42,931 bases of DNA from Fibrobacterota bacterium (GCA_023249635.1 JAHFCH010000027.1:1-42931); one strand, 5' to 3'. Shown: positions 6,984 to 15,993, counted from the stretch's first letter. A program made the numbers and translations. Notes: generated from the letters alone by a model not told the origin.

Positions 6984-8914
6984 GTACCGTCCAGGATACC
7001 GCGTACCTTCCGCGCCAAATCGGTAGGCGTGAACGGCTTGCGCATGAACTCCAGGCCCTCTTCGATCACGCCCTGATGCACGATGGCGCGATCCGCGTAT
7101 CCGGAAATGAAAAGGACCTTGATGCCGGGAAGCAGCCCCAATACCTCGTCGGCCAGTTCGCGGCCGTTCATGCCGGCCATGACCACGTCGGTGACCAGCA
7201 GGCGGATTTCGCCCTCGTTACCGGGCAGGGTTCCGCCGCGCGCAGCGGCCTCGGCGGCCTTCTCCAGGGCTTCGGGCCCGCTGGCGGCTTCCAGGACGCG
7301 GTACCCCTTGCGCTCCAGCGCTTCGCGCAGGAAACCGCGCACGGCCCTTTCATCCTCCACCACGAGGATGGTCTCGTTCCCGTCCTTGGGCTGCACGGTG
7401 GGTTTCTGGTTGGCATTGCCGGACGTCGGCAACGGCTCCCGGCTGGCGGGGAGGAAGATGCGGAACACGCTGCCGTGCCCCGGCTCGCTGGTAACGGAGA
7501 GATAGCCTCCGCTTTGCTTCACGATACCATAGACGGTGGCGAGACCGAGCCCGGTGCCCTTGCCCGGGGCCTTGGTGGTGAAGAAAGGCTCGAACAAATG
7601 GGAGCGCGTCTCATCATCCATGCCGCTGCCGGTATCGGCGACGGAAAGCACCACGTATTCCCCCGGGGTCATACCCGGTTCCGGCATGGGGCCGGCCGCG
7701 TCCAAATCCACGTTACGGGTTTCCACCACCAGCTTGCCGCCGTCGGGCATGGCGTCGCGGGCGTTCACTCCCAGATTCATCAGTACCTGTTCCATCTGGC
7801 CCAGGTCAGCCTTGACCGGCCGCAGTTTCTGATCTCCCGCGGTGAGGATTTCCACGTCCTCGCCTATCATGCGGCGCAGGAGCTTCTCCATGTTGCGCGC
7901 CATAACCCCCAGGTCCACCACGGTGGGTGAAAGCATCTGGCGGCGGCTGAAGGCGAGCAATTGCTGGGTCAACTCGGCGGCGCGTTCCCCGGCTTCCTTG
8001 ATCTGGGTCACGTCCTCGCGCGCCACATCCTTTTCCCCCATCTTAAGCAATGCCAGGTTCCCGTATCCGATGATGGCGGTGAGCAGGTTGTTGAAATCGT
8101 GGGCCACGCCCGCGGCCAATCGCCCGATGGCTTCCATCTTCTGCTTTTGCGCCAATTGCCTTTCCAGGTGGCGACGATCGGAAACGTCCGTGAACGTGAG
8201 GACGCCGCCTTCGACCTCTCTGGAAATGCCGTGTACGGGTTCGAAGCGCTCCTCGATGGAACGGGGCGAGCCTTCCCGCGGCAGCAGCAGGGTACGATCA
8301 TGGTGGCCGCGGGGAGTATTGGGCGCGCGGGCGGCATGCGTCGCTTCGTTGAGCATGCGGGCCACTTCATGGAGTGGCCTTCCTTTGGCCTCTTCTTCTT
8401 TCCAACCGGTCAATTGCTCGGCGGCCTCATTCATGTAGCGGACCGCGCCGTCACGGTCGTTGGCGATCACGGCATCGCTCACGCTATGCAGCATGGCGGC
8501 AAACCATTCGCGGCTCTCGCGCATCACCGCCTCGGCCTTATAGCGGTACAGCGCCATTTCGATGGCGATGCGCAGTTCCCGATCGCGGATGGGCTTGAGC
8601 ACGAAGCCGTGGGGTTCGGTAACGCGCGCCCGGCGTAAGGTGGCTTCGTCCGAATTTGCCGTCAGATAGACCACTGGGACGTCCATGCGCCGGCGGATGA
8701 TTTCCGTGGCTTCGATGCCGTCGACCAGGCCCCCCAGCCGGATATCCATCAGTACCAGCGCCGGTTGCAGCGCCAAAGCCTTCTGGATGGCCTCCTCGCC
8801 CGTGGTCGCTTGTCCCGCCACCAGGAAACCCATGCCTTCCAAACGGCGCTTCAGATCAAGCGCGACCAAGGCTTCATCTTCGACCAATAGCAGTTTTTGC
8901 TTTTCCGGCGGCAT
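6980..8914 (-). CDS. Hybrid histidine kinase REC-PAS-HisKA-HATPase-REC
   Basis: 644 residues, soluble. The N-terminal receiver has acidic E12/D13, phosphoacceptor D57 (LVLMDIRL) and K107. A PAS domain spans about 132-250. HisKA follows with H272 in GVAHDFNN, then HATPase ([29 protein letters not shown]), and a second receiver with D576 (LLVTDVVM). No DNA-binding domain is present. The gene heads the monooxygenase run and its stop overlaps the alpha-subunit start, implying co-translation. The order differs from TodS/TmoS, which carries two PAS, two kinase and one receiver domains, so this is not a simple copy of the known toluene sensor. A GAGG Shine-Dalgarno lies four bases before the ATG. 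Confidence 0.9.
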   Translation of the reverse strand: MPPEKQKLLLVEDEALVALDLKRRLEGMGFLVAGQATTGEEAIQKALALQPALVLMDIRLGGLVDGIEATEIIRRRMDVPVVYLTANSDEATLRRARVTEPHGFVLKPIRDRELRIAIEMALYRYKAEAVMRESREWFAAMLHSVSDAVIANDRDGAVRYMNEAAEQLTGWKEEEAKGRPLHEVARMLNEATHAARAPNTPRGHHDRTLLLPREGSPRSIEERFEPVHGISREVEGGVLTFTDVSDRRHLERQLAQKQKMEAIGRLAAGVAHDFNNLLTAIIGYGNLALLKMGEKDVAREDVTQIKEAGERAAELTQQLLAFSRRQMLSPTVVDLGVMARNMEKLLRRMIGEDVEILTAGDQKLRPVKADLGQMEQVLMNLGVNARDAMPDGGKLVVETRNVDLDAAGPMPEPGMTPGEYVVLSVADTGSGMDDETRSHLFEPFFTTKAPGKGTGLGLATVYGIVKQSGGYLSVTSEPGHGSVFRIFLPASREPLPTSGNANQKPTVQPKDGNETILVVEDERAVRGFLREALERKGYRVLEAASGPEALEKAAEAAARGGTLPGNEGEIRLLVTDVVMAGMNGRELADEVLGLLPGIKVLFISGYADRAIVHQGVIEEGLEFMRKPFTPTDLARKVRGILDGT

Positions 8915-9165
8915 CCACCCTCGCGTTTTTCCGTTCGCGCGAATCAGCGGAGTCCGGCGCCTGACGCCATGGACTCCCTACGGTCGTAACTAGTCGCCCG
9001 GGACGGGTTACCCCAGGAAAAAATCACGGGCGAAAGGATAAAAATGTCCAAGAAGCCCCCGCATCACGAATATCACGGAATCGCTTGCCGAAGGTATTGG
9101 GGAGTGGTACAATGCCGCCCGTTTACGAGCGGGAAGGTGCGGACCGGGGTCGGGGGTGTCTAAGT
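8915..9165 (-). promoter_or_regulatory. Leader region upstream of the kinase-monooxygenase operon
   Basis: About 250 bases lie between the hybrid kinase start and the 3' end of the SRP RNA. No convincing gene was found. Reading the minus strand, an AT-rich patch around 9013-9050 stands out from the GC-rich surroundings and could hold the operon promoter. A TTGGAC with weak -10 candidates is visible there, but no consensus pair and no clear sigma-54 -24/-12 pair. The position rather than the motif is the reason for this call. Confidence 0.3.
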
Positions 9166-9296
9166 TTGGGTGCTCATCCTGGTCGGAGACGGACTTTGGC
9201 ACGGCACATGGGATTGATGCCTACCGTTGCTACTTTCGTCCTGGCGGGGTTCAGCTCTCCCCCATTGCGTGAGGTCCGGGCCTTCCAGGATGAGCG
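9166..9296 (-). ncRNA. ffs: 4.5S-type signal recognition particle RNA
   Basis: The minus strand holds the bacterial SRP hairpin. The terminal stem pairs GCTCATCCTGG (9285-9295) with CCAGGATGAGC (9172-9182), both perfect. Nested helices follow, including GGAC/GTCC, CACG/CGTG and ATGGG/CCCAT. The apex contains the conserved GAACCCCGCCAGG and AGCAACGGTA arms of the symmetric loop that binds the Ffh M domain. The tetraloop reads GAAA closed by AC/GT, instead of the GGAA of E. coli. The RNA lies downstream of tadA in the same orientation, as scr follows tadA in Bacillus subtilis. A sigma-70 promoter puts the start near 9296. The 3' end is estimated; only a weak hairpin without a U-run follows. Confidence 0.85.
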
Positions 9297-9302
9297 GAGG
9301 AC

Positions 9303-9331
9303 AATATACCTCTTCCCGCCCGGCCTACCAA
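9303..9331 (-). promoter_or_regulatory. Sigma-70-like promoter of the SRP RNA
   Basis: On the minus strand a TTGGTA -35 (9326-9331) is followed after exactly 17 bases by a TATATT -10 (9303-9308). Transcription would start around 9296, precisely at the base of the SRP RNA terminal stem. The agreement between predicted start and RNA structure is strong support. Confidence 0.75.
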
Positions 9332-9344
9332 CCTCCCGGCCGGC

Positions 9345-9839
9345 TCACTCCAGGGAATCTTCGCCTTTGGGCCGCTTACGTAAATCCTGGAAGAAGGCCT
9401 TTACCAGTTCCAGGCATTCCTCCCCCATTACCTCGCCCACCACCTGCACCTCGCGATTGAGGGGATTCCCCTCGAGGATGTTATACGCCGAACCCAAGGC
9501 TCCCAGCCGCTTATCCTTCGAGCCGTACACCACTTTGGCGATGCGGCCGTTTAGGATGGCTCCGGCACACATGGGGCAGGGCTCCAAGGTGGCGTACAGG
9601 GTGCAGCCGTCGAGACGCCAATTATCCAGGGCGCCGCTGGCGGCCCCCAGCGCCAGAATCTCGGCATGCGCGGTGCAATCCTTGAGGCCCTCCATACGGT
9701 TATGCCCGCGCCCGATGATCTTGCCATCCTTCACGATTACGCAGCCGATGGGCACCTCGCCCTCGGCATAGGCGGCCTCGGCCTCACGGAAGGCTTGGCG
9801 CATGTAATGTTCGTCGTTCGCGGGCTGCAGCAAGTCCAT
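9345..9839 (-). CDS. tadA: tRNA-specific adenosine deaminase
   Basis: A 164-residue zinc deaminase that converts A34 to inosine in tRNA-Arg(ACG). The active site is HAE (H58, E60) with PCPMC (C88, C91), and the surrounding VPIGCVIV and CTAHAEI segments are typical of TadA rather than cytosine or guanine deaminases. The ATG lies six bases after the diguanylate cyclase stop with a GAGG element in between. The SRP RNA follows 48 bases downstream with its own promoter, a conserved neighbour pairing. Confidence 0.93.
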   Translation of the reverse strand: MDLLQPANDEHYMRQAFREAEAAYAEGEVPIGCVIVKDGKIIGRGHNRMEGLKDCTAHAEILALGAASGALDNWRLDGCTLYATLEPCPMCAGAILNGRIAKVVYGSKDKRLGALGSAYNILEGNPLNREVQVVGEVMGEECLELVKAFFQDLRKRPKGEDSLE

Positions 9840-9845
9840 GTGTCC

Positions 9846-11633
9846 TCAGTTGTAGAAAACCAACCGGTTGCGCCCGGTTTCCTTGGCCCGGTACAAGGCC
9901 TTGTCCGCCTTTTCCAGGATTTCCCGTCCATGCCGCGAGTCCACCGGATAGATGGCGCCGCCGATGCTCATGGTCACCTGGAAGCGCGTGGTGCCGGATT
10001 CGAACACCTTGGCCGCGATGCTTTCGCGGATACGTTCCGCGGTCTCCCCGGCGCGGGCGCGATCAGTATCGGCCAGCATGCAGACGAATTCTTCACCCCC
10101 GTAGCGTGCCATAAGATCAGTGCCGGCCCGGATATTCTGGGAGATGATACGCGCGACCTCCTTCAACACCTGGTCGCCTACCGGATGCCCGTAGGTATCA
10201 TTCACCTTCTTGAAGAAATCGATATCCATCATCATCACCGCGAGCTGGTGGTCGTAGCGTTGCGCCCGCAAAATCTCAACCAGGAAGCGTTCCTGGAAGG
10301 TGCGATGGTTCTCTACGCCGGTGAGGCCGTCACGGCTGGCGAGCTGTTCCTTCTCCTGGTACAGACGCGCGCGGGACAAGGCGAAGCCGGCGGCGCGCGC
10401 GATGGTGGTGAGCATGTTCTGCTGGTGTTCGGAGAAGCGCCTGGCCCGGGACGACTCGACCACCAAGGCCATGTCCACTCCCTGATCGGTAGGCACACCG
10501 ACGGCCAACAGGCTGGCCATGCGCCCAAGGGCCTTTTCCTTGGCTCCATAGCGGGGCACGTGCGGGGTCGGCGGAAAGGCGCGGTTCACGATCTGTTCCT
10601 TCTCGAATACCAGGGAGACCAATCCCTTTTCCGACAAGGCGAATTCGAAACCGGCCAATTCCTTTTCGTCCGGACCGATGCAACTGGCGATGCGCGCCTC
10701 GTCGCCGTGGCGCGCCAAGCGCTCCACCACCAGGAAACGATCGCCCTCCAGGCATTCCGACATATAGGTCTGCACATGCGTCACGATATTCGCCACCGAC
10801 ATGTTCTCCAGGAACTTGCGTTGGTAATTGGTGAGCGCCGACAACTGTTCCTTATGGTATTCGTGCTCGAATGCCATGTAGGCGTGGAAGGCCAGATGCC
10901 CGAGCACGTTGGCGAGGTTATCCAGCCGATCGATGGTCTGTTGATCGAAGGCATGCTCCTTGATGCTGTCGATGATGATGGCCCCGCGCCGCACCCCTTT
11001 CACCAAAATGGGCGCGCCCGCCAGCGAGCGGACGCCTTCGTGGGCGCCGTAATAGTGCAACTGCGCGGAGTCGGCCACGATGTCGCCCTCCAGCACCCGG
11101 CGCACGCCTTCCTTGTTCAGCTGCCCCACCAGGCCCTGATGGTTTCCGATCACGGCGCCGGGGATGACGCTTTCCGAATCCGTGATCCAGGCGCGCAGGT
11201 AAAGGCCTTCGCCCTTGCCGGGAAAAAGCACGGCATAGGTAAGCCCTCCGGTGACCGCCTGCTTGAGCAAGGCCAGTCCGTCGAAGATGGACGCGTCTAT
11301 CTTGTCTTCCAATTCGCGCAAGGCGAGCTTGCGGGCTTCGCGGGCCTGGGCCTCGCCGCCGGCGATGGCCAGATCGCCCTTGAGGAAAGCGCGCGTGGTA
11401 TCCTGCCGCCGTTCTTCGATGTCCGGCTCCTCTTCCCTGGGCAAGGCGCGCGCCTGTTGGGTCTGCGGCACCAAGGCAGTCTTGCGGGTGGAATGCGGGG
11501 CTCGGCCTTTTCCGCGCGCGGTGAAGGCCAGCACCAGACCGGCGACCGCGGGCGCCAGGGCCAGGCGCCATTCACCGCCCAGGCAGGCGACGCCCGCGAA
11601 CAGGCCCGCCAGGAAGAACCAGACCCCGCTCAC
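9846..11633 (-). CDS. Membrane-anchored GAF-GGDEF diguanylate cyclase
   Basis: 595 residues from a GTG start that overlaps the lptG stop as GTGA; an ATG 21 codons upstream is possible but lies inside lptG. Two hydrophobic helices occupy about residues 4-40. A charged segment and GAF-like sensory regions (about 130-260 and 280-430) follow. The C-terminal GGDEF domain has the active-site GGEEF at 512-516, with intact metal-binding residues, so cyclic-di-GMP synthesis is expected. At the inhibitory I-site position, where active-inhibited enzymes have RxxD, this protein reads AGTD, so product inhibition through that site is unlikely. Coupling to the LPS exporter genes is unusual. Confidence 0.88.
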   Translation of the reverse strand: MSGVWFFLAGLFAGVACLGGEWRLALAPAVAGLVLAFTARGKGRAPHSTRKTALVPQTQQARALPREEEPDIEERRQDTTRAFLKGDLAIAGGEAQAREARKLALRELEDKIDASIFDGLALLKQAVTGGLTYAVLFPGKGEGLYLRAWITDSESVIPGAVIGNHQGLVGQLNKEGVRRVLEGDIVADSAQLHYYGAHEGVRSLAGAPILVKGVRRGAIIIDSIKEHAFDQQTIDRLDNLANVLGHLAFHAYMAFEHEYHKEQLSALTNYQRKFLENMSVANIVTHVQTYMSECLEGDRFLVVERLARHGDEARIASCIGPDEKELAGFEFALSEKGLVSLVFEKEQIVNRAFPPTPHVPRYGAKEKALGRMASLLAVGVPTDQGVDMALVVESSRARRFSEHQQNMLTTIARAAGFALSRARLYQEKEQLASRDGLTGVENHRTFQERFLVEILRAQRYDHQLAVMMMDIDFFKKVNDTYGHPVGDQVLKEVARIISQNIRAGTDLMARYGGEEFVCMLADTDRARAGETAERIRESIAAKVFESGTTRFQVTMSIGGAIYPVDSRHGREILEKADKALYRAKETGRNRLVFYN

Positions 11634-12709
11634 ACGCGGGCCGCCTTCCACAGGAGGATGAATCCCAGGGGCGCGAAGAGGAGGTTGCCGAACCAAGCGC
11701 CCACCAGGGGCGAGAGGCTGCCGTTCTGGCCCATCACCAGGCCGAGACGGAGGGCGACGTAATAGAGGAAGGTGATGAGGAGGGCGATGCCGAAATTCCG
11801 GGCCAGGCCGGCCTTGATGGTATTCACCGACATGGCGGCGCCGATCAGGGCCATGAACAGGCTGACCAGGCTGCTGGAGAAGCGGAAATACTTTTCCGTC
11901 TCCAGGAACCGGGACGATTCCCCGGACCGTTTGAGGATGGCGATGCGCCGATCAATCTCCTTCACGGGCATCTCTTCCGGATAGGAACGATCGTCGAGCA
12001 GATCCTTGGGCGCGTCCTTGAATTCCGGGAAGCGCATTTCCGTGAAGGCCTTGGCATCGAGCTTGCCGCCGGAAAAGTCGCGGCGCGTGCCGTCGCGGAG
12101 CACCCAATGATCCTTTTCCCAGGTCAAAGTGCGGGCATCGATGCGCATGGCCAAATCCCCGTGCTTGGGCTGCTTCAGCACCGTGATGCCCTGCCCGGAA
12201 TTGCGGTGGCCTGTGTAGAAGTCGAAATACAGGATGGTTCCGTCCGATGCCGTATACAGGTAGTTGAACTTCTCCAGGGGATCGCCCCCCGACTCCCCGT
12301 CCTGCGACTTGGGCTCGCTGATCTCGAAACGGCGGTGGTTGGCGTCCGGCATCACCCGGTCCACGAACCAGTACATGAACCCGCTGGCGATGGCCCCGAA
12401 CAGGAGGATGGGCGCGATGATGCGGAGGATGGACACGCCCGCCGAGCGCAGGGCCACCAGTTCCAGATGGCGCGAAAGGTTGCCGATGGAGAATACCGCC
12501 GCCAGCAAAACCGCGATAGGCAGGATGAGGTACAGGATATGCGGGAGGTAATCGAGGTAGTACCCGAGCACCTCCTTGGGCGCGCGCGCCAACCAGGTCT
12601 TGCTGTTGCCCACGAAATCGATCACGACGAAAATCATCACAATGGAGGAAACGCACAGGGTGAGCAATCCCAAGAAGCCGCCCAGCACCAAGCGGGTGTA
12701 CAGCTTCAT
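11630..12709 (-). CDS. lptG: LPS export permease LptG
   Basis: 359 residues. The N-terminal pair of membrane helices, the periplasmic beta-jellyroll-like middle (about 140-250) and the C-terminal helices with FRFSSSLVSLFMALIGAAM match LptG. LptG pairs with LptF in the inner-membrane LptB2FG transporter that extracts lipopolysaccharide for transport to the outer membrane. The ATG at 12709 overlaps the lptF stop as ATGA and begins directly with MKLYTRLVLGG, so it is preferred over the ATG 11 codons earlier. Confidence 0.88.
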   Translation of the reverse strand: MKLYTRLVLGGFLGLLTLCVSSIVMIFVVIDFVGNSKTWLARAPKEVLGYYLDYLPHILYLILPIAVLLAAVFSIGNLSRHLELVALRSAGVSILRIIAPILLFGAIASGFMYWFVDRVMPDANHRRFEISEPKSQDGESGGDPLEKFNYLYTASDGTILYFDFYTGHRNSGQGITVLKQPKHGDLAMRIDARTLTWEKDHWVLRDGTRRDFSGGKLDAKAFTEMRFPEFKDAPKDLLDDRSYPEEMPVKEIDRRIAILKRSGESSRFLETEKYFRFSSSLVSLFMALIGAAMSVNTIKAGLARNFGIALLITFLYYVALRLGLVMGQNGSLSPLVGAWFGNLLFAPLGFILLWKAARV

Positions 12710-14115
12710 GTCGCGACCCCGCGGGGTTTGCGCTTGCGCCACACGAGGGAGAACAGTTTCTGCGGCAGGGAGACGTTATTGAGGTAGTTCTCGCGCGCCA
12801 TGCGCACGACCAGGAACAACCCGCCCAGACCCACCAGGATATTGGGCATCCACATGGCCACCCAAGGGCTGATGATAAGGCGATCGGCGAGCACTTCGCC
12901 GCGGATCATGCAAACCCAGTAGAGCAGGTAGAAGGCGACGCTATAGATGACGCCGGTCCCGATACCACCGCGGCGGGCCATGATCCCCAGCGGTACCCCT
13001 ATGAACACGAAAACCAGGCAGGCCATGGGGATGGAGAACTTCTTGTGGATCTCGACCATGAACTGACTGATTTCCTTCAGCTCGTTCTCTTCGCGCCTTT
13101 CGTAGCGCTCGATCAGGTACATCTTGTCCTTTTCCTGGCGCTTGACCTCGTTGAAGGTGAGCGTCCCGATGGGATCGTCCTTGTACCAGGTGCCCTGCAG
13201 CAGCCGCGGGGGCACATCCTTAATGGTGTCGGCCGAGAGCACGATGTCGATGGCGTGCAATTCGTCGAAGATCTTTTCCCGGTATTCCTGCCGGAGCGAC
13301 GTCAGGCGGTTCTCGCTGGCCTTGACGATACCGTACATCTCCTTGATGGGCATTTCACGGTCGGTGCGGTAGGAGCGCGCGTGGCGCTCCAGGCTGGCGT
13401 CCACGTTGTCGATGGCCACGTCTTGGCTGCGGAAATGCACGCGCACGTAGTTCGCCGTTTCCTTGGGATCGACGAAATGGTTCTCGCCCCCCAGCAAATG
13501 GATGATGATGCTCTTGCCGCCATTGGCGTATTCCATGGAGGCGGAATCGGCGTAGGAGTAACGCACGGGTTTACCCGCCTCGATATTGTAGATGCGCACC
13601 CCGCCCAAACGCCCGGTGGCCTGATCGATGCGATCGATCCAGATCAGGTAACTCTCGAAATCGCGGATCAGGGTGCGGGGGCTGATGAGGGCCGTGGGTT
13701 TCTTGCGCCCGATATCGTTGCGCAATGCGGCGGCGCGGAAATTGGCCTCGGGAAGGATATCGTTGTTGAAATAGACCAGCCCGGCGCCGAGGATGACGGA
13801 AACGATGAGCACCGGAAGCATGGCCCGGAACGGCGAGATGCCCAGGGATTTCATGGCCGTCACCTCGTTATCCGAGGAGAAGCGGCCGAAGGCCATCAGG
13901 GTGGCCACCAGCACCGCCATCGGTATGGAAAGCGCGAGCATCCAGGCGAGATTGAGGACGAGGATTTCCAGCACCACCCGCCAGCCCAATCCCTTGGAGA
14001 GGATGGAGGACAAGATGCGGATGAGGAAGTCGACGAGGAAGAGGAAGGTGATGACGAACAAGGCATAGACGAAGGGTGCGATATGCTCCTTCAGGATATA
14101 CCTTGCTAGTATCAT
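12706..14115 (-). CDS. lptF: LPS export permease LptF
   Basis: 469 residues, about 100 more than E. coli LptF (366). The opening ILARYILKEHIAPFVYALFVITFLF, the coupling-helix region with DNEVTAMKSLGISPFRAMLPVLI and the C-terminal GVPLGIMARRGGIGTG are diagnostic of LptF/YjgP. The extra length is in the periplasmic part, with a long charged segment at about 250-350. It is first in lptF-lptG-dgc-tadA. A TATATT box at 14124-14129 on the minus strand lies only eight bases before the ATG, suggesting a nearly leaderless transcript. Confidence 0.9.
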   Translation of the reverse strand: MILARYILKEHIAPFVYALFVITFLFLVDFLIRILSSILSKGLGWRVVLEILVLNLAWMLALSIPMAVLVATLMAFGRFSSDNEVTAMKSLGISPFRAMLPVLIVSVILGAGLVYFNNDILPEANFRAAALRNDIGRKKPTALISPRTLIRDFESYLIWIDRIDQATGRLGGVRIYNIEAGKPVRYSYADSASMEYANGGKSIIIHLLGGENHFVDPKETANYVRVHFRSQDVAIDNVDASLERHARSYRTDREMPIKEMYGIVKASENRLTSLRQEYREKIFDELHAIDIVLSADTIKDVPPRLLQGTWYKDDPIGTLTFNEVKRQEKDKMYLIERYERREENELKEISQFMVEIHKKFSIPMACLVFVFIGVPLGIMARRGGIGTGVIYSVAFYLLYWVCMIRGEVLADRLIISPWVAMWMPNILVGLGGLFLVVRMARENYLNNVSLPQKLFSLVWRKRKPRGVAT

Positions 14116-14131
14116 GCCGGTTGAATATACT
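14103..14131 (+). promoter_or_regulatory. Sigma-70-like promoter for the CpoB-like gene
   Basis: TTGCTA (14103-14108), a spacer of exactly 17 bases, then TATACT (14126-14131). It overlaps the first codons of the divergent lptF, and the lptF -10 box lies on the opposite strand at the same place, making a compact back-to-back promoter region. Confidence 0.6.
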
Positions 14132-14167
14132 ACATCTTAATGTGGCCTGACAGCGCCACGGGGTAAC

Positions 14168-15085
14168 ATGCGCCACTGGAACGGAATACCTGCACAATGG
14201 GCCGCGCGAGCCGCGCTGGCCTCCTCGCTTTTCCTCGCCGGCTGCGCCTCCGCCCCCAAGACCAACCGTTCCGGCGATCCTTCCCTGCCCGAAATCGACG
14301 TGCTCCAGCTGAAGGAGAATTCCGACGAGGCCCTGAAACTGGCCCAGGAAAACAAGCTGGATTTGCAAAGCCTGGAGACCAAGGTCCGCGAATTGGAAAC
14401 CCGCATCTCATCGCTGGGCGATGAACTCGCCAACCTCCCCGTCGCCAAGCTGGACGAATTGTCCCAGCAGATTGCCTTGATGACGGAACAATTGCGGGGA
14501 TTGGAAGATCGCATTTCCAAGGGGCCCGCCGGCCCGGCTCCCAAAAAGGAACTCGCCGTATTCGCCCCAACCGCCCTCGACTCGGGAGCGGCTCCGGCGA
14601 AAGAACCAAAAACGAAATCCCCCGGGGCCAAGGATGCCACGCCAAAGGAGAAGGGCAAACCGGAGGGTGAAGGCAAGCAGGCCAAAACGGCTCCCCGGAA
14701 ACCGCCCGCGAGCGAAGCCGAGGCGGCCCTCTACAAAAAGGCTTTCGATCTTTATTACGGCAGGGATTACGGCCAGGCCATCGGACGCTTCGAGGAATTG
14801 CTCAAGCAATTTCCCGCCAGCACGTACGCGGACAATTGCTTCTACTGGATCGGCGAATGCCAGTTCGCCCAGGGGAATTTCGCCAAGGCCGTAGCCGGCT
14901 TCCGCAAGGTTTTCAGCTTCCCGGAAACGGAAAAGGCCGATGACGCGCAACTGAAGCTGGGCTACTGTTACCTGCGCCTGGGCGACCGTAAGCAGGCGGC
15001 TGAGGAATTCAAAAAAGTTGTATCTTTATACCCCGATAGCGAATACACCGAACGGGCCAAGGAAGAGCTGGCCAAGTTGGAGTGA
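14168..15085 (+). CDS. CpoB/YbgF-like TPR lipoprotein
   Basis: 305 residues with a lipoprotein signal ending in the lipobox LAGC (Cys26). A helical, probably trimeric coiled-coil region spans about 48-120, followed by a low-complexity Ala/Pro/Lys linker (about 120-175). The C-terminus has three TPR-type repeats (about 180-305: AFDLYYGRDYGQAIGRFEELL and two similar units). This coiled coil-linker-TPR layout is that of CpoB/YbgF, the periplasmic protein linking Tol-Pal with peptidoglycan synthesis. CpoB itself is not usually lipidated, so the lipobox is a difference. No tol or pal gene is near; BamD follows. Confidence 0.7.
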   Translation: MRHWNGIPAQWAARAALASSLFLAGCASAPKTNRSGDPSLPEIDVLQLKENSDEALKLAQENKLDLQSLETKVRELETRISSLGDELANLPVAKLDELSQQIALMTEQLRGLEDRISKGPAGPAPKKELAVFAPTALDSGAAPAKEPKTKSPGAKDATPKEKGKPEGEGKQAKTAPRKPPASEAEAALYKKAFDLYYGRDYGQAIGRFEELLKQFPASTYADNCFYWIGECQFAQGNFAKAVAGFRKVFSFPETEKADDAQLKLGYCYLRLGDRKQAAEEFKKVVSLYPDSEYTERAKEELAKLE

Positions 15086-15108
15086 CCGGCCCTGGTGCCG
15101 GCTTTTTT
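15085..15108 (+). terminator. Intrinsic terminator between CpoB-like gene and bamD
   Basis: A 5-bp stem CCGGC (15086-15090) / GCCGG (15097-15101) with a six-base loop is followed by C and six Ts (15103-15108). It overlaps the stop codon of the upstream gene. The short stem suggests partial read-through into bamD. Confidence 0.6.
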
Positions 15109-15126
15109 GAACAGAATCGGGGCCCC

Positions 15127-15993
15127 ATGCCTTTTGCCTTCTTCCAGCCGGTCACCAAGCGTTCCCGCCCGTCCCTGGGCCAATCCCTTGCCATCTGCTT
15201 CGCAGCCGGTGTTTCCGTACTCGCCTTCTCGGCCTGTTCCAAGAAGCTGACCAAGGAAGAAGGCTGCCAGGAGAAATGGGACAAGGCCGCGCCCAAATTC
15301 GCCAAAGCCAAATACGTCGCCTCCAAGGAAGCCCTCACCGACATCGTGACCACGTGCCCGGGTTCGCCTTTCACCGAAGAGGCCATGTTCGACCTGGGAG
15401 AATCCCATTACCACCTCGAGGAATGGGAAGAAGCGGAATCGGAATACAATTCCTTCGTCAAGGATTTCCCCGCCTCCAAGAAGTACAGTGAACTCGCGCG
15501 TTACCGTATCGCGGAAGTCACCGGCAAGCAGGTGGAAACCCCTTCCCGCGATCAGACCAAGACCCTGGAAGCCATTACCGCTTGGGAGAATTTCCTGGAC
15601 GAATATCCCGAAGGCGCCCGCTCCGATTCGGCCAAAACGGAAATCGACAAGCTGAAAAGCGTCCTGGCCACCAAGCAAATGATGATCGCACGCCTGTATA
15701 CCCGCATGGACGAGCCCCAGGCCGCAGCCATCTATTACAAGAACGTACTGAAGGAATTCGGCGGCCGCGTGAACGAGCGGGACGTCAACCTCAAGCTGGC
15801 CGGGTGCTATATCAAATTGGCGCAATTCGATGAAGCGGAATCCTACCTGGCAAAGTTCGATGGCATCGCCAAGGACGACCCCTTCAAGGAAAAGATCAAG
15901 GAAGCCTACAAGGACCTCGAGAAGGCGCGCAGCAAGGTGGCCCGCGAAAAGAAGGAAGAACAGGAGCAGGGCAAGCGCCAGGAAACCATGTGA
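15127..15993 (+). CDS. bamD: Outer-membrane assembly lipoprotein BamD
   Basis: 288 residues from the ATG at 15127; an earlier in-frame ATG at 15082 overlaps the terminator and is rejected. The signal peptide ends at lipobox FSAC (Cys37). The remainder is tandem TPR-like helices: a first repeat around residues 42-75, AMFDLGESHYHLEEWEEAESEYNSF-type repeats next, and a conserved DEYPEGARSDSAK segment matching BamD. BamD is the essential lipoprotein partner of BamA in folding outer-membrane barrels. The Lys/Glu-rich C-terminal tail is longer than in E. coli. The nadD GTG start overlaps its stop. Confidence 0.82.
   Translation: MPFAFFQPVTKRSRPSLGQSLAICFAAGVSVLAFSACSKKLTKEEGCQEKWDKAAPKFAKAKYVASKEALTDIVTTCPGSPFTEEAMFDLGESHYHLEEWEEAESEYNSFVKDFPASKKYSELARYRIAEVTGKQVETPSRDQTKTLEAITAWENFLDEYPEGARSDSAKTEIDKLKSVLATKQMMIARLYTRMDEPQAAAIYYKNVLKEFGGRVNERDVNLKLAGCYIKLAQFDEAESYLAKFDGIAKDDPFKEKIKEAYKDLEKARSKVAREKKEEQEQGKRQETM

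Noticed and set aside
9008-9202. 64-residue minus-strand frame in the SRP RNA region
   Set aside because: It overlaps the 3' part of the structured RNA, lacks a ribosome-binding site and shows no family.
9666-11762. 698-residue frame on the plus strand across tadA and the diguanylate cyclase
   Set aside because: It is antisense to genes with clear TadA and GGDEF motifs and has no recognisable fold.
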